Source: Amulumruptor sp947039275
GTDB lineage: Bacteria; Bacteroidota; Bacteroidia; Bacteroidales; Muribaculaceae
DNA length: 64,000 nucleotides
Reading direction: 5' to 3'
NCBI GenBank assembly: GCA_947039275.1
Contig: CAMQYL010000001.1
Span: 62,001 to 126,000, forward strand
The stretch's first letter is position 1, and every line of letters begins with the position of its first letter. The notes beneath the pieces are model-generated. The model made no database searches. It was given only the letters and a program-made list of their open reading frames with translations, and was not told the origin of the DNA. Shown here piece by piece: positions 1 through 9,737 of this stretch. The position numbers were made by a program, and so were the translations under genes.

Positions 1-3000
1 CTGTGAAGAAGCTATCAACAGGGTCAAAAATCACCGCAAACCTGTTAATGGAGGGGGGCAAGATGAAAATGGTGATGGAATACCGCAGCGATCTGTATTC
101 ACCTGCATTCATCACATCTATCGCGTCCACATTTGCAACGGTGCTGTCGGAGATTATGTCATCGGATACCGGTATTAATGTATTGGAACTGCCACTGCTC
201 ACTCCGACGGAAATGAGCAGTGTCATCACGCTTGGAGAGGGAGCAACGTCTACAGCCGATCCTCAGGCAACCATACCTATGCTGTTTAAAGAAGCTGCCA
301 GGTTACACGGCGACAACACCGCCATCGTGTACAATGGACGCCAGATGACTTACCGCGAACTCGACCGCGCAACCGATGCTCTCGCTGTCATGCTGCATGA
401 CCGATACGGAGTGACTACCGAGACCACGGTAGGTGTGCTGATTGAACGCTCAGAACTCATGGCTATATACCCGTTGGCTATAATGAAAGCGGGAGGGGCG
501 TATATGCCTCTTGACCCACATTTTCCACAGGATCGCCTGATGTTCATGGTAGAAGATGCCGGGGTATCGCTGATACTTGCCGATGACGGTCTGGCAGATG
601 TTACGATGCCTCAATTTGACGGCACTGTCATTTCAGCTTCAGTTATGGAGTCATTAGCCGATGCCGACCGAGAGATATGCGAAGCGCAACCTGGAGATTC
701 CATGGTCGTCCTCTATACTTCCGGCTCTACCGGCAAACCCAAAGGCGTCACCCTTGTGCAACACAATATAGTGAATTTCTGTGCCGCCTACACATCCATG
801 ACACAGCTCTCAGCAAGTGACCGTGTGGGCGCGTATGCCGCATTCGGGTTCGATGCCCACATGATGGATCTCTATCCTGCCCTGCTGTGCGGAGCCACGG
901 TGCATATCTTTGACTCGGAGATGCGCCTTGACCTCACAGCAATGCACGAGTATATAGAGCGCGAGCAGATCACGGTTATGTTCATGACCACACAGATTGC
1001 ATGGCAGATGGCAACGCTGTTTGACTTCACATCGCTGCGAGTGCTCTCGGCTGGCGGTGAGAAACTGCCTCCTATCGGTCTGCTGCCCTACACATTCTAC
1101 AATGTCTACGGACCCACCGAGTGCTCCGTACTGACCACTGCATACCCTGCCAGCGGTGGTACCGACGGCACAATCATCGGCAGACCGCTCATGGGCTATG
1201 AACTGCTTATCGTCGACCGCAATCTTCGCCCCGTACCACAGGGTGTGTCAGGCGAGCTGATTATCCTCGGAGACGGAGTAGGACGCGGCTACCTCAACCG
1301 CCCCGAACTCAATGCCGAGAAATTCATTACCATCAGCGGCAAAAAGGCATATCGCACCGGTGACCAGGCAAGATATATGACGGACGGCAATGTGGAATTT
1401 TTAGGCCGCATGGACGGACTTGTCAAGCTCCGTGGCTTGCGCATAGAACTTGGCGAAATCGAAGCGGTAGCTACTGCACATCCCACAGTTAAGACTTTCG
1501 TGGCATCCGTCAAGGAATTCGGAGGCATGGAGAATCTAATCGGCTACTATACCGTCAAGGATGGGCAGAACCTGACCGCTGACACACTGCGCGAATTCAT
1601 GTCGCAGTCGCTCACCGAATTCATGGTGCCACAAGTCATAATGCAGCTCGAAACTATGCCGCTGACCCCTAACGGCAAGGTCGACCGCCGTGCGCTCCCT
1701 GTCCCTGAGACAGCTGTTGCTGAAATCATAGAGCCGGCATCGCCAATGGAGCAGACGATATACGACATCACGGCAGAGATACTCAAGCACACAGATTTCG
1801 GTGTCACTACCAACCTGCTGTCGGTGGGTCTGACCTCTCTGATGGCTATGCGTCTCGTGGCATCGGTAATCAGGGATACCGGACTGAAACTGACAGCCAA
1901 GACCGTCATGTCAACTCCCACGGTGCGCGAAATCGCCGCCTCCTTAGAGTCGGCGACAAGAACAGCCGACGATACCACCGCGCACAAACGCCGCCGCTAC
2001 TATCCGCTGACTGAAAACCAGCGCGGAGTCTACATTGACTGGGAAATGAACCGTGACGCGCTGCAATACAATATACCTCAGGCATACAAATTCGGACAGG
2101 GCACAGATGCCGAAGCTCTCCGCGAGGCAATCTACAAGGTGCTTGCAGCCCATCCGTCATTGAAAACCCGCATGGTCATGCGCGGTGGCGATGTGATGCA
2201 GGAACGCCGCGACGACGAACCCATTGAGATTACCATAACCGACCTTGACGAAGCTCCAACCCAGGAATTCTTACAGAGCCGCATCCGTCCGTTTGATCTG
2301 CTTAATGACTGCCTATTCCGCTGCGAGATATATCGCCACGGCGATGACGTGTACATGCTCCGCGACACCCATCATATCATCTACGACGGAGTGTCGGCGA
2401 TGCTTTTCCATCAGGATATGGTCAAAGCCTATGACGGTGCCGCGCTTGAAGCTGAGACATACACCGCGCTTGACCACGCGCTTGACGAGAAAGAGCTGCT
2501 TGAGAGCGATGAAGCCGACAAAGCCGCGGAGTGGCTTGACCGACTCGTTGACGGCTCAGAACCGACCTCATATCCGCGCAGCGCCCAGCCCGACAACGAC
2601 ATATCTGGTGGCATGGGACGAATCAGACTCTCTCTACCGTCTGCCGACATCAAAGCTTTCTGCTCCAAAGGCGGCGTGACTGTCAGCAACTACATGCTTA
2701 GTGCGTTTGTACAGCTCCTTCACCGACTCACTCGCGAACAGACCGTGCAGATCGTCACCGTCAACAACGGCAGAAGTGATATGCGCCTCATTGGCGACAT
2801 GGGCATGTTTGTCAAGACCCTCCCTGTGGTGTCACGTTGCTCAGCTCCGACCGCAACACCGCTTGACTTCGCCCGCGACATGCAGACACAGTTCTTGACA
2901 TCGCAAGACTACGACTTCTATCCATTCACCGCATTGGTGGAACAGAAAGGTGTGCGCCCCGACATAATGTATGTGTATGAAGGTGGCATCAATCTCGCAG

Positions 3001-6000
3001 GCGATGCCGATGACCGACTCAAAGCCGAGAAAATTCCGCTCTCGCTTGACACAGCCAAAGTACCGCTGACATTGCTCGTGTTTGAGCCGACCGATGATGA
3101 ATTTGAGCTGGCACTTGAATACGACACATCCATGTATGCCAAAGCTGACATGGAGGTTTTTGTGGAAATGATGCGCACCCTCAGTCTCACTCTCACACAG
3201 GCACCGACCATAGCCGACGGTCTGATGGTCAATGCAGCGCAAGAGAAGCAACTCCGCACCATGCGCCATGGTGATACAGGCGAAGTGCTCTACACCTCAT
3301 TCCACGGCGCAATGGAAAGCCGTGCCGATGCCACTCCCGATGCCCCGGCACTCGTGGCATGCGACAAGCGGATGTCCTACCGCGACTTTGACGAGGAGTG
3401 TAACCGCATCGCCAATGCTCTGATTAAGCGCGGTGTGCGCCGTGGTGACCGCATCGTCATTCTGCTCCCGCGCCGCTCATACCTCATCACTGCCATCTAT
3501 GGCACGATGAAGGCAGGTGCTACGTATATCCCCTGCGACCCCGAATACCCGGCAGACCGCATACGCCTCATAACCGAGGACAGCGATGCGAAATTTGTCA
3601 TCACGACAGCCGACAAGGTTTCTCTTTATCCCGGAAAAGCCGTTGACATTGACGAACTGCTGACCGAAACCGACACAAAACGTCCGAATGTCGCAGTAGC
3701 ACCTGAAGATATCGCCTATATGATATATACTTCCGGCTCTACCGGCAGACCAAAAGGTGTGATGATACCGCAGAGAGCCATCACCAACTACCTCTATGGA
3801 TACTATAAGATGTTCTACAAAGAGCGTCCTGACATAAAGACGCAGATGCTCCTTGTGACCATCTCGTTTGATGCCTCGCTGCTCAATCTCGGAGGTTCGC
3901 TGACATCTGGACACTGCCTGGTGCTTGCCAATGAAGACGAGTGCAAGGATGTGGTGCTGTTGTCAAAACTGATGCTCGACAATGGTGTCGACGCTACCGA
4001 TATCACTCCGAGCCGTCTGGATGCGATGCTTGACCTGCCAGAATTCGGACGAGCCATAGCCCGCTGCAAGCATATCAACATCGGTGGTGAGGGTTTCCAG
4101 AACACCCTTATAGCCAAACTATGTTCGGCAGGTTTCCGTGGACGTGCTATAAACGAATACGGACCGACGGAAACCACCGTAGGCTGCAACCAAGCCGAAG
4201 TAACTCCGTTTGAACCCATAATTGCCGGGCGACCGTTCTATAATGCAAGCGAACGAATCGTCGATGCCTGGGGGTCGGAACTGCCTGTCGGAGCCGTCGG
4301 CGAACTCTATATATTCGGTCGCGGCGTGGGTCTTGGATACAACAACCTGCCCGAAAAGACCGCACAGTCGTTCGTCGATTTCAATGGAGAGAGAGGCTAT
4401 CGCACCGGCGACCTTGCCCGATGGACTCCCGAAGGGAATGTGGTCATACTCGGACGCATAGACCATCAGGTCAAGCTACGAGGTCTCCGTATAGAGCTTG
4501 GCGAAATCGAGAGCGTGGCACAGCAGTTTGATGGCATCAAAAATGCCGCTGCAGATGTGCGCGAGGTCAACAAGATTCAGCATCTCTGCCTCTACTACAC
4601 TGCCACCTCGCCAATTGACAAAGCAAAATTCCGCGAGCATCTTGCATCCTCGCTTACAGAATATATGGTGCCGGACGCATACACCGAGGTGGAGGTAATG
4701 CCGCTGACACCCAACGGCAAAATCAACCGCAAAGCTCTTCCCGAACCAGAGATTGCACCCATGACACCATATGTTGAGCCAGAGGGCGAGTTAGAGAAAA
4801 CGATTGCAAAGGCATTCGGCACCATCCTACGCAATGACCGCATCGGAGCCAATGACGACTTCTTCGCCATCGGTGGTACATCAATCAGTGCCATTAAAGT
4901 CGTGGCTGCCCTCGCTTCATCTGGTTACAGCATCACCTACAAGAACGTGTTCACCGCCCGCACTCCCCGTGCTTTGGCTGCCATGATAGAGGGCAGACCG
5001 ATTGAAGAACCCATCGCAACCCCTGTAACGGCAGAAATACATGTGTCAGAATTTGCAAACGTGCTTGAACGCAACACCCTTGACGCTTTTCTCAACGGCA
5101 AGGAACAGGCTCTCGGCGATGTACTGCTGACCGGAGCCACAGGTTTCATGGGCATACATATGCTCCATGAACTGTTGACCACAACCGACTCCCGGGTGTA
5201 CTGCCTCCTGCGCCGCAAGGGAGACCTGTCAGCCGAAAGCCGTCTGCGCACGTTGCTGTTCTACTACTTTGACAATACCTTTGAGGACGATTTCGCATCG
5301 GGACGGCTCACTGTAATCGAAGGTGACGTGACAGACCCGATTGACAGCCAACTTGCCGACAGACTGCCGGTGCAGACTGTCATCAACTGCGCCGCCAATG
5401 TCAAGCATTTCTCCGCCGGCAATGACATCGAGCAGGTCAATGTGGAGAGCGTGCGTAACCTGATCAGCTTCTGCCTTGATAAATCCGCACGATTAGTGCA
5501 TGTCTCCACCATCAGCATCGCCGGCGAGAGCGTCAACGGCTATCCCGACCCGTCATTGCTGCTGACCGAGCGCATGATGGACTTCGGACAGAGCCTGTCA
5601 AACCAGTACGTCCATTCCAAATATGAAGCTGAACGGCTCATACTGACAGCCATCCGCGACCAGGGACTCAATGCGAAAATAATGCGTGTCGGCAATCTCT
5701 CGGCTCGTGGCACTGACGGCGAATTTCAGATCAATTTCCGCAGCAATGCCTTCATGGGCAAACTGCGAGCCTACGTGGCTCTCGGTTGCGCTCCCTATGC
5801 AGTGATGGATGCGCCATGCGAGTTCTCACCCATCGATGAAGTTTGCCATGCCATACTGCTTCTGAGCCGTACACCTGTGGAGATGTCAGTGTTCCAGCCC
5901 TGCAACAACCACCGTCTGCCGTTGGGAGATGTGTTGCATATCCTCAGCGAGGCGGGGCTGCCGGTCGCTCCTGTGGAGATGCCGCAATTCAACGAGCGCG

Positions 6001-6218
6001 AACGCGAAGCCATGGATGACCCGCGTAAAGTCGATGCGCTGCAACCGCTCATGGCATACGATTCGGGAGCAGGCTCACGCACTGCCTTCATACGCTACGA
6101 TTCGAGCTTCACTAACCAGATACTCTATCGTCTCGGATTCCGCTGGAATTACACTTCACGCGAATATGTCAGCCAGTTTATCCGCGCCATCGCCTCACTC
6201 AACTACTTCGAACTATGA
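1..6218 (+). CDS. Nonribosomal peptide synthetase, (C)-A-PCP-C-A-PCP-reductase, 5' truncated
   Basis: Multimodular NRPS; the reading frame is open at the window edge, so the N-terminus is missing. Numbering codons from base 3, residues 1-80 are the end of a condensation domain. A1 spans about 90-560 (SGSTGKPKG near 240, YGPTE). PCP1 has its carrier Ser at 612. C2 carries HHxxxDG at 790-796. A2 spans about 1110-1590 (SGSTGRPKG, YGPTE, NGKINRKAL), PCP2 has Ser 1627 in GGTS, and a terminal thioester reductase runs from about 1705 to the end (GATGFMG at 1711-1717, YxxxK at Tyr1869/Lys1873). Such a terminal domain normally releases the peptide as an aldehyde or alcohol using NADPH. My by-eye alignment to GrsA gives pocket residues DAMFLAVVLK for A1 (hydrophobic) and DALDNGEVGK for A2 (acidic side chains, perhaps a polar or basic substrate); these are low-certainty. 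The stop overlaps the next start (ATGA), so the exporter is translationally coupled. Confidence 0.95.
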   Translation, partial: VKKLSTGSKITANLLMEGGKMKMVMEYRSDLYSPAFITSIASTFATVLSEIMSSDTGINVLELPLLTPTEMSSVITLGEGATSTADPQATIPMLFKEAARLHGDNTAIVYNGRQMTYRELDRATDALAVMLHDRYGVTTETTVGVLIERSELMAIYPLAIMKAGGAYMPLDPHFPQDRLMFMVEDAGVSLILADDGLADVTMPQFDGTVISASVMESLADADREICEAQPGDSMVVLYTSGSTGKPKGVTLVQHNIVNFCAAYTSMTQLSASDRVGAYAAFGFDAHMMDLYPALLCGATVHIFDSEMRLDLTAMHEYIEREQITVMFMTTQIAWQMATLFDFTSLRVLSAGGEKLPPIGLLPYTFYNVYGPTECSVLTTAYPASGGTDGTIIGRPLMGYELLIVDRNLRPVPQGVSGELIILGDGVGRGYLNRPELNAEKFITISGKKAYRTGDQARYMTDGNVEFLGRMDGLVKLRGLRIELGEIEAVATAHPTVKTFVASVKEFGGMENLIGYYTVKDGQNLTADTLREFMSQSLTEFMVPQVIMQLETMPLTPNGKVDRRALPVPETAVAEIIEPASPMEQTIYDITAEILKHTDFGVTTNLLSVGLTSLMAMRLVASVIRDTGLKLTAKTVMSTPTVREIAASLESATRTADDTTAHKRRRYYPLTENQRGVYIDWEMNRDALQYNIPQAYKFGQGTDAEALREAIYKVLAAHPSLKTRMVMRGGDVMQERRDDEPIEITITDLDEAPTQEFLQSRIRPFDLLNDCLFRCEIYRHGDDVYMLRDTHHIIYDGVSAMLFHQDMVKAYDGAALEAETYTALDHALDEKELLESDEADKAAEWLDRLVDGSEPTSYPRSAQPDNDISGGMGRIRLSLPSADIKAFCSKGGVTVSNYMLSAFVQLLHRLTREQTVQIVTVNNGRSDMRLIGDMGMFVKTLPVVSRCSAPTATPLDFARDMQTQFLTSQDYDFYPFTALVEQKGVRPDIMYVYEGGINLAGDADDRLKAEKIPLSLDTAKVPLTLLVFEPTDDEFELALEYDTSMYAKADMEVFVEMMRTLSLTLTQAPTIADGLMVNAAQEKQLRTMRHGDTGEVLYTSFHGAMESRADATPDAPALVACDKRMSYRDFDEECNRIANALIKRGVRRGDRIVILLPRRSYLITAIYGTMKAGATYIPCDPEYPADRIRLITEDSDAKFVITTADKVSLYPGKAVDIDELLTETDTKRPNVAVAPEDIAYMIYTSGSTGRPKGVMIPQRAITNYLYGYYKMFYKERPDIKTQMLLVTISFDASLLNLGGSLTSGHCLVLANEDECKDVVLLSKLMLDNGVDATDITPSRLDAMLDLPEFGRAIARCKHINIGGEGFQNTLIAKLCSAGFRGRAINEYGPTETTVGCNQAEVTPFEPIIAGRPFYNASERIVDAWGSELPVGAVGELYIFGRGVGLGYNNLPEKTAQSFVDFNGERGYRTGDLARWTPEGNVVILGRIDHQVKLRGLRIELGEIESVAQQFDGIKNAAADVREVNKIQHLCLYYTATSPIDKAKFREHLASSLTEYMVPDAYTEVEVMPLTPNGKINRKALPEPEIAPMTPYVEPEGELEKTIAKAFGTILRNDRIGANDDFFAIGGTSISAIKVVAALASSGYSITYKNVFTARTPRALAAMIEGRPIEEPIATPVTAEIHVSEFANVLERNTLDAFLNGKEQALGDVLLTGATGFMGIHMLHELLTTTDSRVYCLLRRKGDLSAESRLRTLLFYYFDNTFEDDFASGRLTVIEGDVTDPIDSQLADRLPVQTVINCAANVKHFSAGNDIEQVNVESVRNLISFCLDKSARLVHVSTISIAGESVNGYPDPSLLLTERMMDFGQSLSNQYVHSKYEAERLILTAIRDQGLNAKIMRVGNLSARGTDGEFQINFRSNAFMGKLRAYVALGCAPYAVMDAPCEFSPIDEVCHAILLLSRTPVEMSVFQPCNNHRLPLGDVLHILSEAGLPVAPVEMPQFNEREREAMDDPRKVDALQPLMAYDSGAGSRTAFIRYDSSFTNQILYRLGFRWNYTSREYVSQFIRAIASLNYFEL

Positions 6219-7954
6219 CAGCATCCTCACGCACACCATATCTCGTAGGCAAAGCTTTCCGCAGCTTTCTTCTCGCTTCGGTACTGACTGCCGCAGCCTC
6301 GCAGGTGGGAGCGTTGATTGACGGACTGATGCTCAGCCGCTTCATCAACGAGGAGGCGATGAGTGCCATCAACATCACCTCCCCTGTCACGCAGGCTCTC
6401 TTTGCCCTGTGCATCCTCATAGGTGTAGGAGGGTCGATGCTCGCTGGCATAGCCATCGGCAACCACCGTAAGGATGAAGCCTCAGGCATCTTCTCTGTGG
6501 TCATAACCACGGCTGTCACGCTCGGCATAGTGCTCGGCATAGCCGGGATGGTGTTCCTCACGCCCCTGCTGCACCTGCTCTGCCCCGATGCTTCGCTTCA
6601 AGGGTACACCTCGCAATATCTTGTCGTGATCCTCCCTGCCTCGGCTATATATATGCTGATGGTGGTGGCGCAGATGTTTGTGACCCTTGACGGCGAACCG
6701 CGACGTGTCACTGCCGCGGTGACTACCTGCATGGTGGTCAAACTGACGCTCGACTACATCTTCATAGTGTGGTGTGGTTGGGCGATGACAGGTGCGGCTA
6801 TCGCCACAGTCATCAGCTACTTAGGCTCTCTGTGTGTCCTGTTTCCACATTTCCTAAAAAAAGAGGCTCTACGATACACCTTGCCCCGTACCATACGCCA
6901 GTTGGGCCGCATTGCCTCCATGGGTCTGCCTTTCGGCATCGCCACAGTTCTGATAGCCGTGCAGATGCTCGGCAACAACCTTGTGGCAATCAACTACCTC
7001 GGAGCCGCCGGCATAGTCACGCTGTCGATATGCATGTATCTGCTGCGATTTTCAATGATTATCCTCACGGGGACGCTTGAATCGTTTCAGCCCGTCGCTG
7101 CCATACTAAAAGGCTCCGGTGATAACCATGGCGTAGCACTTGTGCTCGGCAGAGCCTACCGGTTTCTGGCAGTCAGCCTCTCGGTGCTTGCCCTCATACT
7201 GATAATCTTCCCGGGTTGGATTGCCGACCTGTTTGGCATCGATGATGCTGCCTCGATGGCGATGCTCCATGTGGCACTCCCGGCATATGCAGTCAATATC
7301 ATACTCCAGTGTGCCGTATATCTGCTGATACCTGTCTATCAGATATACAGCCATAAAAACATGGCTCTGATTATCTCGTTCGGACAACCGTTGATGCCCA
7401 TGGTGTGCTACTGGCTGCTGTCGGCTGCCGTCGGCGCAGGATATGCCTGGATCAATCCGTGGTGGGGCTTCGCCATCGGGCAGCTCGTTGTGGTGTTGAT
7501 ACTCGCTCCATTTGCACTTACACGCAAAGGCGACCACAAGCCGTTTGTACTCATCCCGACCGACAATCCCGACGAACTCTTTGACATATCAGTGACACCT
7601 GCCATCGACCGTATGGAAGATGCCATAGTAGAAGCGGACGAATGGATGCGCACACAGAGCTTACCAGAGCAGCTGCGTCTGCGCGTTGGACTGGCATGTG
7701 AGGAAAGCATCAAGAATATCATACAGCATGCCCTCGGCAAAAAGGCACAGCACTCAGCGATAGACATGCGCATAGCTCTGTCAGCCGACAAAGTGACGGC
7801 TGTTATCCGCGATGAAGGCACCCCTTTCAACCCCGTGGAACAAGATCCTGGCACCGGGCTCGGCTTGATGCTCGTCCGCAAAACCTGCGACGACCAAAAG
7901 TACGAGTACCTCTTCCACCAAAACATCCTCACCATCGAGTGGCAGCGCAAATAA
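6215..7954 (+). CDS. MATE-family exporter fused to a C-terminal RsbW-like ATPase domain
   Basis: 579 aa. Residues 1-440 form the hydrophobic, roughly 12-helix body of a MATE/MOP flippase-type multidrug exporter. The last 130 residues form a soluble HATPase domain of the anti-sigma-factor type (RsbW/SpoIIAB-like). An N box with EE and Asn lies at 496-501, a DEGTPFNP G1 motif starts at Asp533, and a GTGLGL G2 loop starts near 546. The gene overlaps the NRPS stop by 4 bp, so it is most likely the product exporter or a self-resistance pump of that cluster. The ATPase appendage is unusual for an ion-driven carrier. It could give regulatory nucleotide binding or phosphorylate a partner, but no anti-anti-sigma gene is seen nearby. 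The role of the fused domain is inference; the domain calls rest on visible motifs. Confidence 0.88.
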   Translation: MTASSRTPYLVGKAFRSFLLASVLTAAASQVGALIDGLMLSRFINEEAMSAINITSPVTQALFALCILIGVGGSMLAGIAIGNHRKDEASGIFSVVITTAVTLGIVLGIAGMVFLTPLLHLLCPDASLQGYTSQYLVVILPASAIYMLMVVAQMFVTLDGEPRRVTAAVTTCMVVKLTLDYIFIVWCGWAMTGAAIATVISYLGSLCVLFPHFLKKEALRYTLPRTIRQLGRIASMGLPFGIATVLIAVQMLGNNLVAINYLGAAGIVTLSICMYLLRFSMIILTGTLESFQPVAAILKGSGDNHGVALVLGRAYRFLAVSLSVLALILIIFPGWIADLFGIDDAASMAMLHVALPAYAVNIILQCAVYLLIPVYQIYSHKNMALIISFGQPLMPMVCYWLLSAAVGAGYAWINPWWGFAIGQLVVVLILAPFALTRKGDHKPFVLIPTDNPDELFDISVTPAIDRMEDAIVEADEWMRTQSLPEQLRLRVGLACEESIKNIIQHALGKKAQHSAIDMRIALSADKVTAVIRDEGTPFNPVEQDPGTGLGLMLVRKTCDDQKYEYLFHQNILTIEWQRK

Positions 7955-7972
7955 TCCATCAGATACTAACCC

Positions 7973-8048
7973 TTGTAGGGACATGCCGTGGCATGTCCGC
8001 TGCCAACACACGCTTGATGGGCGGACATGCCACGGCATGTCCCTACAA
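7973..8048. repeat. Paired inverted hairpin repeat (dispersed family), copy 1
   Basis: Two 28-bp units in opposite orientation (7973-8000 and 8021-8048) separated by 20 nt. Each unit is itself a palindrome with arms GGACATGCC and GGCATGTCC, and TTGTAG marks its outer end. The 76-bp whole can fold as one long hairpin. It lies between the MATE exporter and the PPTase gene. Related copies occur at 11763, 13843-13926, 24412 and 61257-61344. Confidence 0.9.
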
Positions 8049-8066
8049 TCATTCGCCATATCAATT

Positions 8067-8570
8067 ATGACGGACTACCTGATTGAGGAGATATCTGAGC
8101 CGCTGAGCCCTGGGCAACTCAGCGTCAGGGCGCGCGAGGTGCTGGGACGTCTGCTTGCCGACAGGTACGGCATCAGCCAGCTGCCTGTTATCGCCACATA
8201 TCCGTCAGGCAAACCGTATTTCCCTACGCATCCGCATATCCATTTCAGTCTGTCACACTGCTCTCGGGCGGTCATTGCAGTGGTCTCGGATTCGGAGGTA
8301 GGATGTGACATTGAAGATATGCAGGCCGCAGCCGATATCACAAGCGAACTGCTGCAAGTGGCGTTTTCACTCGCAGAACAAGCTCAGATACTCCAGTCAG
8401 CCAATCCGGCTGTGGAGATGACGCGCCTTTGGACCCGCAAAGAAGCCAATATGAAACGCACCGGGAGCATCCCCGACAACCCTGTCAACTGGCTGTCGGA
8501 GATGCCCGGTGTGTCTACGTCTACCTGCTGCGAGGCAGCGAAAGGCTACATATATTCAATCAGTCATTGA
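8067..8570 (+). CDS. Sfp-type 4'-phosphopantetheinyl transferase
   Basis: 167 aa. It would transfer the phosphopantetheine arm of CoA to the carrier-domain serines (612 and 1627) of the upstream NRPS. The signature motifs of the Sfp/HetI superfamily are present: GKPYF, FSLSHC, GCDIE (usually G-I/V-D-I-E; the Mg-binding Asp and Glu are kept), FSxxE, and WTRKEAxMK. It is shorter than Sfp (about 220 aa), as expected for the compact bacteroidetal form. I chose the ATG at 8067 because longer in-frame starts lie inside the hairpin repeat just upstream. It follows the exporter by 112 bp and completes the NRPS cluster. Its 3' end overlaps the convergent GntR gene by 11 bp. Confidence 0.88.
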   Translation: MTDYLIEEISEPLSPGQLSVRAREVLGRLLADRYGISQLPVIATYPSGKPYFPTHPHIHFSLSHCSRAVIAVVSDSEVGCDIEDMQAAADITSELLQVAFSLAEQAQILQSANPAVEMTRLWTRKEANMKRTGSIPDNPVNWLSEMPGVSTSTCCEAAKGYIYSISH

Positions 8571-8937
8571 GATGCATGACCAGCTCCTCTACCGAGATGC
8601 CGAGCATCGACATCTCGTGGCGGAGACGTGGCAGCGTGTCAGCGAAAAACTCTTCACGCAGTTGCTCACGGATTATATCCTTTGCCTCCTGAGCGACAAA
8701 GCAGCCCAGACCGCGCTTCTGATATAGGATGCCGAGAGCCTGCATGTCGTCATAGCTCTTCAATACCGTGCGAGTGTTGACCGCCATGGCAACCGACAGT
8801 TCCTTGACCGACGGCACACGTCCGTCAGTCTGCCAATCGCCTGAAAGGATGCGGCTGTAGCAGTAATCGGTAATCTGCCGATAAATCGGTTTTGATGTGT
8901 TGAAATCCACTATATCTGACGGTTTTTGATTTTCCAA
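8560..8937 (-). CDS. GntR-family transcriptional regulator (YtrA-like)
   Basis: 125 aa. The N-terminal winged helix (about residues 15-80) has the GntR pattern PIYRQ...I..G......PSV.ELS......RTV...YD.....G.L....G.G.FV. A short C-terminal helical tail without a large effector domain is typical of the YtrA subfamily, which controls ABC-transporter operons. It is the last gene of an ATPase-permease-regulator operon and its start overlaps the permease end by 28 bp. YtrA-type regulators usually come first in their operon, so the 3' position is unusual. It probably represses its own operon; the ligand is unknown. Confidence 0.85.
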   Translation of the reverse strand: MENQKPSDIVDFNTSKPIYRQITDYCYSRILSGDWQTDGRVPSVKELSVAMAVNTRTVLKSYDDMQALGILYQKRGLGCFVAQEAKDIIREQLREEFFADTLPRLRHEMSMLGISVEELVMHLND

Positions 8938-9737
8938 GCTGTTAATATAATCAACACTACAGCGGTCACCATCCAGCCAATCGATGAGCCAACCACAATC
9001 GGCATCATCATATCATGGACTACAGTATCAGCAATCGCTTCTGCCTCCGCGGGATCCACATCCTCATCCGCAAACTGCTCTGTCATCTTGTAAAAAATCA
9101 CAAATACAGTATAGGAAATGAGGCCAATGTAGACAATAGCAGCGATTATAACATCCCAGACGATGGTTTTCAGGACGATATTATACCTGAACAAGATCAC
9201 GAAAAACAGGGTGAAAAGAGCCGGCACAACGCCATTCATGTAGATATTAAGCCTTGTAGATACCAATGTTTCAAGGATGGGCGGCATATCCTGCTCCTCA
9301 AACACCTTCATGGACATCATCATAAACTTGATATTGACCTCGCCAGGCAACAGCTCCATACTCAGCACCGGAAGAAGCATAGAGAGAAGAGGTATCACTA
9401 TTACAGTATAGCCTATCACGAATATGCTCTTGGCCACCCATGAGATTGGCAGTGTGATGTCCAGAGCCCTCGAATTATAGCGTGCGAACGACAGAGGGGC
9501 AAATATCATCATGAGGCTGACGATAAGCGCAAGTGTTAGATACAGCAATTTGAGATTATAGTGCGATGTCACTGCCAACAGCACTGCTATGACAAACGAT
9601 GCAATCGCATACCATATCACCTGCCACTTCAAGCGAGGCCAGTAATAACGGCACGCATACGCAATCTGGTTCCAAAGCCACGGCACAGGCACAGTCATAG
9701 CGGCAACAGAGTTATTGTCATTCATTTTCGGAATCAT
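8910..9737 (-). CDS. ABC transporter membrane protein
   Basis: 275 aa with about six hydrophobic segments: after a short cytosolic N-terminus, pairs of helices near residues 40-95 and 110-140, then at 180-225 and 250-270. It has no recognisable catalytic motif. It sits between an ABC ATPase (overlap of 20 bp at its start) and a YtrA-like GntR gene (overlap of 28 bp at its end), so it is the permease of that transporter. A second in-frame ATG at 9725 would shorten the N-terminus by four residues and reduce the overlap to 8 bp; neither has a clear ribosome-binding site. The substrate cannot be read from the sequence. Confidence 0.8.
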   Translation of the reverse strand: MIPKMNDNNSVAAMTVPVPWLWNQIAYACRYYWPRLKWQVIWYAIASFVIAVLLAVTSHYNLKLLYLTLALIVSLMMIFAPLSFARYNSRALDITLPISWVAKSIFVIGYTVIVIPLLSMLLPVLSMELLPGEVNIKFMMMSMKVFEEQDMPPILETLVSTRLNIYMNGVVPALFTLFFVILFRYNIVLKTIVWDVIIAAIVYIGLISYTVFVIFYKMTEQFADEDVDPAEAEAIADTVVHDMMMPIVVGSSIGWMVTAVVLIILTAWKIKNRQI

